Part shown: in pieces, positions 1-4,971 of the stretch
Position numbering within the stretch: the first letter of the stretch is position 1
Layout: every line of letters begins with the position of its first letter
From: an uncultured Bacteroidota bacterium
GTDB lineage: Bacteria; Bacteroidota; Bacteroidia; Chitinophagales; Chitinophagaceae
Direction of reading: 5' to 3'
DNA length: 5,664 nt
Assembly (NCBI GenBank): GCA_903944755.1
Contig: CAJATB010000005.1
Span: 1 to 5,664, forward strand
Program-made: the position numbers and the translations under genes
Notes under the pieces: generated by a model
Told to the model about the DNA's origin: nothing
Seen by the model: only the letters and a program-made list of their open reading frames with translations
Database searches by the model: none

Positions 1-123
1 AGGCAAGATATATTTGATTACATCGAAATGTTTTACAACTCGATACGTCGACATAGTTATGCTAATCGGCTTTCTCCAGTAGAATTTGAAAGGCAGTATT
101 TCTCGAGGCTGGAAAGTGTCTAG
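1..123 (+). CDS. IS3-family transposase (OrfB), C-terminal end only
   Basis: The reading frame is open from base 1 to a TAG stop at 121-123 and gives 40 residues; the start lies outside the window. The peptide contains FYNSIRRHSYANRLSPVEFE, which is the typical end of the rve/DDE integrase domain of IS3-family OrfB proteins (pattern YN..R.H..L...sP..FE). In this family OrfB is the catalytic part of the OrfAB transposase that excises and inserts the element through a circular intermediate. The catalytic DDE residues lie upstream of the window and cannot be checked. The stop falls inside the probable right terminal repeat, as is usual for IS3 elements. Whether the rest of the element is intact is unknown. 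Confidence 0.9.
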   Translation, partial: RQDIFDYIEMFYNSIRRHSYANRLSPVEFERQYFSRLESV

Positions 124-141
124 TCTAAACGGGGCGATTCA
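117..141 (+). repeat. Probable right terminal inverted repeat of the IS3-family element
   Basis: The stretch starts TGTCTAGTCTAAAC and ends GGGGCGATTCA. It overlaps the transposase stop codon. Its complement begins TGAATCGCCCC, which resembles the TGAA(C/T)...CCCC ends of many IS3-group elements, and IS3 elements usually end in CA. The boundary at 141 is inferred, because the left end and any 3-4 bp target duplication lie outside the window. Confidence 0.65.
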
Positions 142-363
142 CTTGGACAAATAAACCAAGTGCCACGTTTGGTGACAAGTAGAAGTGAACACAAGCTGAC
201 ATTAGGTGCTAGTGCAAAGACTAGCAAGGAAGATATTAAGCGTACTGTGTTGCAAAACGCATTAGATAAGATAAAGGCTGAACAAAAGGCTTTTACTGAA
301 AGTGCAGATGGGATAAAGCTAAAAGGCTTGTTGGCTAAGCTGAAAATAGAAAGTAATAGGTGA
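142..363 (+). pseudogene. 3' remnant of an unidentified gene, cut by the IS
   Basis: The frame is open from the probable IS boundary to the TGA at 361-363, in the same frame as the transposase but behind its stop. A GTG at 160 could give a 67-residue protein, but the preceding bases contain no Shine-Dalgarno sequence. A truncated gene is therefore more likely than an intact small one. The peptide is lysine-rich, with a helical-looking stretch (KTSKEDIKRTVLQNALDKIK) and a basic end (LLAKLKIESNR). I do not recognise a family. An alternative is a genuine short gene read from the GTG, or a fusion transcript driven from the IS. Confidence 0.5.
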
Positions 364-406
364 TAGCGTACACGTAAATTTATTGCACAGTTTACTGTTG
401 GTTATT

Positions 407-415
407 TGCTATACG
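407..415 (+). promoter_or_regulatory. Weak candidate extended -10 promoter upstream of the 471 gene
   Basis: TGCTATACG has the TGn extension followed by TATACG (4 of 6 against TATAAT), about 55 bases before the start at 471. No -35 box sits at a proper distance: TTGCAC at 383 leaves a 21-base spacer. The gap 364-470 holds no other gene. A CAATTA/TAATTG inverted repeat (444-449 and 455-460) lies just before the ribosome binding site and could be an operator or chance in AT-rich DNA. Confidence 0.2.
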
Positions 416-470
416 TAGAAAATAGGTTCAATATCGTTCATATCAATTAAACAATAATTGGAAGAATGAT

Positions 471-1217
471 ATGGCATTAACTGAAAAAGACATTGTGCGG
501 GCTTGTTGCAGAGCTATTTACTTATGGGAATTTGGTGACGATGAAGTAGATAAACGAGATAGAGTTAGCGATAAAACATTAATGACTAATTTTGGCTTAG
601 CCTGGTTTAGGTATAAAAAAAACAACAGACGCCTTATAAAATATACACCTCAACAAGTAAAAGATTTAATACTGAATTGCCAAGTACGTAAATCCCAAAT
701 CAACAATCCTAAAAATCCGCAAATAAGCGCAACACTTATGTTGCCAACATTAATATCAACAAATACCCAAAATTCTTATTATAGTATTTTAGATAGGTGC
801 AATAAGGCTTATTCAACAGCAACATTGCATAGAACTAGGTGGCAATATGGGCGAGAATTTACAAAAGAATTAGCAAAAGTGTTGAATGCAAGAAGTGCAG
901 GCTTAAGAGGTGGAGTACAACGGGCGTTTGCATCACGCGTCTTATTTTTTGCACTACCAGAAATGCACGTATACAACTACAGTTTGCCATTAATTAAGCG
1001 CCTTAAAGACGATTTTAGTTTACAGGGCGATACAGTTGATGAAGTTTTTGAAAAAATGAATGAACTATACGAGCTATATGAAAAACAACTAAAACAATTG
1101 CCTCGCCCCAAATTTCCCGCAAATTTAAGAAGTGAGATTAATAAAGGTGATTGGTGGGAACGCAGAGTATTAGATTTAGCAGTACTACAAAACTGGGATT
1201 GTTTTTGTAGAAAGTAG
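471..1217 (+). CDS. Uncharacterised protein, possibly OGG/HhH glycosylase-like fold
   Basis: This 248-residue protein has no signal peptide or membrane segment and should be cytosolic. The ATG at 471 is preceded by GGAAGA at 460-465, a good ribosome binding site. I do not recognise it with certainty. Residues 154-171 (ASRVLFFALPEMHVYNYS) recall the 'ASK-LLHFL-P..-PI-D' segment of prokaryotic proteins annotated as 8-oxoguanine DNA glycosylase OGG-fold, but the usual aspartate is replaced by an asparagine/tyrosine context. No helix-hairpin-helix GPD signature is obvious, so enzyme activity should not be assumed. Other visible blocks are LMTNFGLAWFRYKKNNR (38-54), a charged helix with ELYELYEKQLKQL (198-210), and GDWWERRVLDLAVL (226-239) near the end. 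It is the first gene of a same-strand series; the next gene begins 47 bases downstream. It is the only soluble cytosolic protein in the cargo. Confidence 0.75.
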   Translation: MALTEKDIVRACCRAIYLWEFGDDEVDKRDRVSDKTLMTNFGLAWFRYKKNNRRLIKYTPQQVKDLILNCQVRKSQINNPKNPQISATLMLPTLISTNTQNSYYSILDRCNKAYSTATLHRTRWQYGREFTKELAKVLNARSAGLRGGVQRAFASRVLFFALPEMHVYNYSLPLIKRLKDDFSLQGDTVDEVFEKMNELYELYEKQLKQLPRPKFPANLRSEINKGDWWERRVLDLAVLQNWDCFCRK

Positions 1218-1264
1218 AGAAAAATTTGATGCGGCTGTTATGCATTTAAAATAATAGGTGAATT

Positions 1265-1969
1265 ATGTTTACAAAACCATCAAAAATTATAGGTTGGGTA
1301 TTTGCACTTTTTTTTATAGTGGTAGCTTTAAAGCCATATTATTTTTTAGATAAAGAAATGTATTGGCATATTGATGAAATTATTGACACTTATTTCTTCT
1401 ATGCACTGCTATTTGCTTTCACTGTGTTTGTTGCTGATTTGTGGAGAGACAGTTATGAAAAATTTGAGAAAAATTGCTTAAGTTATTATCAAAAAGGTGA
1501 ATGGATAAATGATGACTACAAAAATATTTTTTTAAACAAAAACTCTAATGCCTTTATTTGGATAATAGGCAAAATATTTTATCTTTTTGCCATATTTGGA
1601 ATGTTAGTTTTATGGGCATATTCAGCTTTGTTAGCATCTGATTTATACGACATAATCAAAACAAATTACACAATAATTAATATTCCAATATTTATTATTG
1701 GTACGATGATTTATGTAACTATGTTGTGTGGTGTTTATTTGGGCACTGTTATCGTATGCGGTTATCCATTTATTTTTCTACTTAACAAATATCCCAACAC
1801 AAAATTGGCAATTGCTTTTAAAAACTACAATAAAGCTGATGATTTTTTATCAAATCAGAAAAGTTTAGAAGACGCTCGTAATGCACTTATTGAGTTTAAT
1901 AAAAAGCAAAATGAAATATATAAATTAGGTTTGGCTGAATATAATAGATTTAACGAAAAGAAGTCGTAA
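1265..1969 (+). CDS. Polytopic inner-membrane protein of unknown function
   Basis: The protein is 234 residues long. AGGTG at 1256-1260 lies 4 bases before the ATG. Hydrophobic segments sit at about residues 8-22, 42-58, 98-124 and 137-173; the last is long enough for two helices, so there are four or five membrane passes. Between the second and third is a polar loop (59-97) rich in Lys, Asp and Tyr. The tail after 175 is hydrophilic and probably helical (ADDFLSNQKSLEDARNALIE), with many charged residues. I see no transporter, channel or enzyme motif and do not recognise the family. Its stop TAA directly abuts the ATG of the next gene with no spacer, which strongly suggests co-translation. 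Base composition is very AT-rich (many TTT, ATT, AAA codons), more so than the Sel1 genes downstream. Confidence 0.8.
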   Translation: MFTKPSKIIGWVFALFFIVVALKPYYFLDKEMYWHIDEIIDTYFFYALLFAFTVFVADLWRDSYEKFEKNCLSYYQKGEWINDDYKNIFLNKNSNAFIWIIGKIFYLFAIFGMLVLWAYSALLASDLYDIIKTNYTIINIPIFIIGTMIYVTMLCGVYLGTVIVCGYPFIFLLNKYPNTKLAIAFKNYNKADDFLSNQKSLEDARNALIEFNKKQNEIYKLGLAEYNRFNEKKS

Positions 1970-2380
1970 ATGAATAATAAAAAAACCGCAAATGAAATAG
2001 CAGTGGAATTACAACTAAAATATGACTACTTCATTAGCGGAGCAATTTTTGCTAGTTTAGGGTTTGCAATTCAAACAAATTTAGTTGGCGGAAAATACAC
2101 TTTTACTTTGTATGCACTTAGTCTTTTATTTCTCTCAACAGCTGCTATTTTCTGCCTCTATCGATTGCAACAAAAACCCCATATATACCAATTGCACAGC
2201 ATAGATGAAAGTTTATTTTTAGAAGAGAGCGCTGTTCATAAACTGGAAATTAAAAAGGCTATAAACAGCTATGAAAAGAAGTATGAAATTTCTTATTATC
2301 TAATGCTGCTATCTTTATTTTTAGGTGCTTTATTCATTGCATTAGCAAAACTCAGCACAATCTATTTGCAAGTATTTTAG
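1970..2380 (+). CDS. Small membrane protein, three predicted helices, unknown function
   Basis: The protein is 136 residues long. Its ATG follows the previous stop TAA immediately, and the GAAAAGAAG at the end of the upstream gene probably serves as its ribosome binding site. A polar start (1-19, MNNKKTANEIAVELQLKYDY) leads into hydrophobic helices at about 20-38, 44-64 and 108-133. Between the second and third is a charged loop (65-107, with KLEIKK and EKK). By the positive-inside rule that loop should be cytoplasmic. The layout of paired N-terminal helices plus a charged linker is reminiscent of small membrane effectors seen in some defence operons, but there is no motif to support assignment. 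The head-to-tail junction implies a functional pair with the 1265 gene. Confidence 0.75.
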   Translation: MNNKKTANEIAVELQLKYDYFISGAIFASLGFAIQTNLVGGKYTFTLYALSLLFLSTAAIFCLYRLQQKPHIYQLHSIDESLFLEESAVHKLEIKKAINSYEKKYEISYYLMLLSLFLGALFIALAKLSTIYLQVF

Positions 2381-2421
2381 CTATTAATTTCTCAAATATT
2401 TAATTTAAGGTATTGGCTATT

Positions 2422-3036
2422 ATGGATAACATAAAAGTAAGAACTGGATTGGGGGACTTGGCAGCAGTTGCATTTCTATTTTCTGCGATATATTTTATTT
2501 GGGCAACGACAAGTTTTACCTCATTATTTTCAATTTCACATATTTCGTTTTTAATAATTGGTTACATATTAAGTAAATTTATTTTAGGTTGGGTTTTATT
2601 TCTAATAATAAAGATTATTGAAAAACCTTTTGATTATTTTGACAAGAAGTTTCCTAATTATTTGCATAGCGGCAATACTGCTGCTTGGATAAAACTTTCA
2701 GGTTTTATCTCACAAATATTGATTTATGTAGCAATTTTTTACATCACAAAATATTTCTATATTAATTTTTTTACACACGAATACGAAGTAAAAAATCCGC
2801 CGTTAATGCGAATTTTGCATTGCCCACAATTTAAGAATGATTTTACGCTTGGTAAATATTCAAACCCAAGTAATAAACAGATTGAGAATTTATGTAGTTG
2901 TATTGATAAAAAATTAACTGAAGATGTTAAGGCTAATTTGAATTCTAAAATTGACGAAGTCGGTGCGGATAATTTTTTAAAATCGCATAATATTTTTTGG
3001 GATTCATTAAAGCAGTGTGGTGGACAAAATTTGTAA
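2422..3036 (+). CDS. Membrane protein with a cysteine-containing, probably periplasmic tail
   Basis: The longest frame begins at a TTG at 2413, but the AAGG at 2407-2410 is only 2 bases from it. The ATG at 2422 (spacing 11) is the better start, giving 204 residues. Hydrophobic helices lie near 13-30, 40-66 and 90-112. The loop between the last two is lysine-containing, so the predicted topology puts residues 113-204 outside the cytoplasm. That tail carries four cysteines (C134, C158, C160, C199 from this start), including a CSC pair, which suits disulfide bonding in the periplasm. It also contains a mixed helical region (LTEDVKANLNSKIDEVGADN). I do not recognise the family. It begins 41 bases after the previous stop and is probably in the same transcript. 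AT content is as high as in the two preceding genes. Confidence 0.75.
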   Translation: MDNIKVRTGLGDLAAVAFLFSAIYFIWATTSFTSLFSISHISFLIIGYILSKFILGWVLFLIIKIIEKPFDYFDKKFPNYLHSGNTAAWIKLSGFISQILIYVAIFYITKYFYINFFTHEYEVKNPPLMRILHCPQFKNDFTLGKYSNPSNKQIENLCSCIDKKLTEDVKANLNSKIDEVGADNFLKSHNIFWDSLKQCGGQNL

Positions 3037-3050
3037 ATAAAAATTATATG
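3021..3050 (+). promoter_or_regulatory. Candidate sigma70-type promoter for the Sel1 genes
   Basis: TGGACA at 3021-3026 matches TTGACA in 5 of 6 positions. It is followed after 18 bases by TATATG at 3045-3050, matching TATAAT in 4 of 6. Transcription would start near 3057, giving a leader of about 50 bases before the first Sel1 start. If used, the ATG of the 18-codon ORF at 3048 would be lost from the transcript, so the two readings compete. AT-rich DNA makes chance matches common. Confidence 0.3.
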
Positions 3051-3104
3051 TCTAAACCTGCGCCACCTCCGCAGCTAAACCAACCGTCATTAAAAAAAAG
3101 TTAA
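3048..3104 (+). CDS. Proline-rich 18-codon ORF, possible leader peptide
   Basis: ATG at 3048 opens a frame ending TAA at 3102-3104, one base before the ATG of the first Sel1 gene. The peptide, MSKPAPPPQLNQPSLKKS, contains a PPP run; poly-proline runs are known to stall ribosomes when EF-P is limiting. No convincing ribosome binding site precedes it, and the first Sel1 gene itself has only A-rich sequence upstream, so coupled translation from this ORF is an attractive possibility. The GC-rich middle is unlike the surrounding AT-rich DNA and can form a 5-bp stem (CTGCG 3058-3062 with CGCAG 3070-3074). It may also be a chance ORF in an untranslated leader. Confidence 0.3.
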   Translation: MSKPAPPPQLNQPSLKKS

Positions 3105-3105
3105 T

Positions 3106-3915
3106 ATGAAAAAACTAATCACAGCTTTACTAATAGCAATGTTGCTATTAGCCAGTAGTGTTTATGCTACCGGTACATTGGCTGATGCGGCAAAGATGTA
3201 TGAAAGTGGTAACTTCACTGAAACAATTGCGCTATTAAAGCCGCTTGCTATGAATGGTAATGCCGAAGCGCAATATAACTTAGGTGCGATGTATGACAAT
3301 GGAAAGGGTGTAAAGCGAGACTACGTCGAAGCGGTAAAGTGGTTTAAGCTGGCAGCGAAGCAAGGGGATGCTGAAGCGCAAGCTCGATTGGGCGTTATGT
3401 ATGATATGGGGGAAGGGGTAAAGCAAAATGATGCTGAAGCACTTAAATGGTATAAGTTAGCAGCAGCACAAGGTATTGCTGAAGCACAACATAACATGGG
3501 TGCTATATATGCAGCTGGGCAAGGTGTGGCACAAAATGATGCTGAGGCAGTTAAGTGGTTTAAATTAGCGGCGGAACAAAGCGTGGCTAAGGCGCAGGCA
3601 AAGTTGGCTATTATGTATGATATGGGTTATGGCATAAAGCAAGACTACGTTGAAGCTGTTAAATGGTATAAGTTAGCTGCAGCACAAGGTGAGGCTATGG
3701 CGCAAGCTCGATTGGGCTTGGCATATGGCGAAGGGAACGGAGTGAAACGAGACTATGTTATTGCGCATATGTGGTTGAATTTAGCTACAGCGCAAGGCGA
3801 CAGAAAAGCAGAAGGAATGAGAGATGGGATTGCTAAAAAAATGACAGAACAACAATTAGCACAAGCTAAAAAGTTAGCACAAGAATGCTTGGCTAGGCAG
3901 TATAAAGGATGTTGA
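3106..3915 (+). CDS. Exported Sel1-repeat (TPR-like) protein, first paralog
   Basis: The protein is 269 residues long. A signal peptide occupies about 1-21 (MKKL, hydrophobic core, cleavage likely after VYA), so the mature protein should be periplasmic; no lipobox cysteine is present. Five full 36-residue Sel1 repeats run from about 53 to 232, each with the pattern AxAQ-LG-Y--G-GV--D--EA-KW-KLAA-QG. An N-terminal half repeat (24-50) and a partial closing unit flank them. Sel1 repeats form an alpha-solenoid used for protein binding; the partner is unknown. The end (MTEQQLAQAKKLAQECLARQ) is typical of proteobacterial Sel1 proteins, and a C-x7-C pair at 261 and 269 could form a disulfide. It is followed 4 bases after its TGA by a paralog that shares its signal peptide, repeats and tail. 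No specific role can be assigned. Confidence 0.92.
   Translation: MKKLITALLIAMLLLASSVYATGTLADAAKMYESGNFTETIALLKPLAMNGNAEAQYNLGAMYDNGKGVKRDYVEAVKWFKLAAKQGDAEAQARLGVMYDMGEGVKQNDAEALKWYKLAAAQGIAEAQHNMGAIYAAGQGVAQNDAEAVKWFKLAAEQSVAKAQAKLAIMYDMGYGIKQDYVEAVKWYKLAAAQGEAMAQARLGLAYGEGNGVKRDYVIAHMWLNLATAQGDRKAEGMRDGIAKKMTEQQLAQAKKLAQECLARQYKGC
3262..3801 (+). repeat. Five tandem 108-bp units encoding Sel1 repeats
   Basis: The units begin at AxAQ in each 36-codon period (residues 53, 89, 125, 161, 197 of the first Sel1 protein). They share blocks such as GCxGTTAAxTGGTxTAA and GCxCAAG at DNA level, diverged mainly at third positions and at the xMYDxG segment. Confidence 0.85.
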
Positions 3916-3919
3916 TGAT

Positions 3920-4816
3920 ATGAAAAAACTCATTACAGCATTACTAACAACAATGTTGTTTGTAGGGAATGCTTATGCGGGCACATTAGAGGACGCTAAT
4001 AAGGCAGATAATGAATTTTATTTGATTATTAAGTTACTTGCTTTGAAGGGTGATGCTGATGCGCAATATAACTTAGGTAATGCATATAAAAATGGACGCG
4101 GCGTAGCGCAGGATTATGCTGAAGCAGTTAAGTGGTATAAGTTAGCGGCAGTGCAAGGTGTTGTGCGGGCGCAGACTAACTTAGGGCGAGCATACATTAA
4201 CGGACAAGGGGTTGTGCGGGATGCTACTGAAGCAGTTAAGTGGTATATGTTAGCGGCTGAACAAGGTGATGCAAATGCGCAATATGATTTGGGGGTAATT
4301 TATGGCAGCGGGCAAGGGGTTGCGCAGGATTATGCTGAAACAGTTAAATGGTGGAAGTTAGCGGCAGTACAAGGGAATGCATATGCGCAATATAACTTGG
4401 GGGTTATGTATGTTAAGGGACAAGGTGTTGTACAAAACTATACTGAAACAGTTAAGTGGTGGAGGTTAGCCGCAGTACAGGGCAATGCAATTGCACAATA
4501 TGATTTAGGGACGATGTATGACAATGGACAAGGTGTTGTGCAGGACTATACTGAAGCAGCTAAGTGGTATAAGTTGGCAGCAACACAGGGGGTTGCAGAA
4601 GCGCAACATAGATTGGGCGTTGCATATGGATTGGGAAGAGGGTTAAGGAAAAATGATGTTGTTGCGCATATGTGGATTAATTTGGCAGCAGCACAAGGAA
4701 ATGCAAAAGCTATTGAAAATAGAGCATTAGTAGAAAAATCAATGACAGCACAACAAATTGCAGAAGCACAAAAGTTAGCACGCGAATGCTTGGCTAGGAA
4801 CTATAAAAAATGTTAA
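3920..4816 (+). CDS. Exported Sel1-repeat (TPR-like) protein, second paralog
   Basis: The protein is 298 residues long. The ATG at 3920 sits 4 bases after the previous TGA. AAAGGA at 3904-3909, inside the end of the upstream gene, is its ribosome binding site, so translation is probably coupled. A signal peptide (1-20, cleavage likely after AYA) predicts a periplasmic location. Six full Sel1 repeats span about 46-261, one more than in the paralog. The linker between signal peptide and first repeat is about 5 residues shorter and has diverged (EDANKADNEFYLIIKLLA). Repeats three and four carry the variant ETVKWW in place of EAVKWY and look like a recent internal duplication. The tail MTAQQIAEAQKLARECLARN and the C-x7-C pair at 290 and 298 match the first paralog. 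It is presumably a protein-binding scaffold; the partner is unknown. Confidence 0.92.
   Translation: MKKLITALLTTMLFVGNAYAGTLEDANKADNEFYLIIKLLALKGDADAQYNLGNAYKNGRGVAQDYAEAVKWYKLAAVQGVVRAQTNLGRAYINGQGVVRDATEAVKWYMLAAEQGDANAQYDLGVIYGSGQGVAQDYAETVKWWKLAAVQGNAYAQYNLGVMYVKGQGVVQNYTETVKWWRLAAVQGNAIAQYDLGTMYDNGQGVVQDYTEAAKWYKLAATQGVAEAQHRLGVAYGLGRGLRKNDVVAHMWINLAAAQGNAKAIENRALVEKSMTAQQIAEAQKLARECLARNYKKC
4055..4702 (+). repeat. Six tandem 108-bp units encoding Sel1 repeats
   Basis: The 36-codon units start at residues 46, 82, 118, 154, 190 and 226 of the second Sel1 protein. Units three and four are closest to each other: both read ACAGTTAA(A/G)TGGTGGA followed by near-identical GCAGTACA(A/G)GG sequence, pointing to unequal crossing-over or slippage within the array. 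Confidence 0.85.
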
Positions 4817-4971
4817 GTAATATCTTTTATAAAACTATAGGCTATCTCTTAGTTTTTATATTTTTCATTATTTTTTTCATAAGTCCTGTTCTAATTTCAG
4901 AATATGTAAAAAACAACTGCACTGATGGGTTTCTTTGTGCTGTTGCGCGATTTATTACTAGGTTATTCTAA
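4810..4971 (+). CDS. Small single-pass membrane protein, overlaps second Sel1 gene
   Basis: This 53-residue frame begins at the ATG at 4810, inside the last codons of the second Sel1 gene (7-base overlap, frame +2), and ends with TAA at 4969-4971. It starts MLSNIFYKTIGYLLVFIFFI, has one strong hydrophobic helix at about 10-29, and then a short polar part with two cysteines (NNCTDGFLC) and a basic amphipathic end (VARFITRLF). The overlap suggests translational coupling to the Sel1 gene rather than an independent ribosome binding site. Its stop overlaps the end of the convergent recombinase by 4 bases. A stop-free frame with a clean membrane helix and charged ends supports a real gene, but AT-rich DNA readily encodes hydrophobic stretches by chance. 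No family is recognised. Confidence 0.6.
   Translation: MLSNIFYKTIGYLLVFIFFIIFFISPVLISEYVKNNCTDGFLCAVARFITRLF
4828..4860 (+). terminator. Weak AT-rich hairpin with following T-rich tract
   Basis: TATAAAACTA (4828-4837) pairs with TAGTTTTTATA (4850-4860) with one bulge and a 12-base loop, followed by T-rich sequence (TTTTTC, ATTTTTTTC). The stem has few GC pairs and lies inside the small membrane-protein ORF, so it may be only partly functional or accidental. No stronger terminator is visible between the convergent genes. Confidence 0.2.

Larger units (their letters stand above)
1..141 (+). mobile_element. Right end of an IS3-family insertion sequence (partial)
   Basis: The combination of an OrfB C-terminus and an IS3-type terminal repeat ending in GGGGCGATTCA marks the downstream end of an IS3-family element. 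Only the last 141 bases are visible. The element appears to have inserted into, or next to, the reading frame that continues from 142. Confidence 0.75.

Noticed and set aside
1200..1264. Frameshifted continuation of the 471 gene past its TAG
   Set aside because: The frame after the stop closes again within a few codons and the other frames give no motif continuity; a normal end is simpler.
2413..2421. TTG start of the third membrane protein
   Set aside because: The only ribosome-binding-like sequence (AAGG) is 2 bases from the TTG, too close; the ATG at 2422 fits better.
2951..2991. TTGACG followed by CATAAT as a promoter inside the 2422 gene
   Set aside because: The spacer is 29 bases, and the nearer GATAAT is only 11 bases away. 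Neither fits a sigma70 promoter.
3262..4702. CRISPR-like or satellite repeat array
   Set aside because: The periodicity is 108 bp, coding throughout, and explained by 36-residue Sel1 units; there are no unique spacers between identical repeats.
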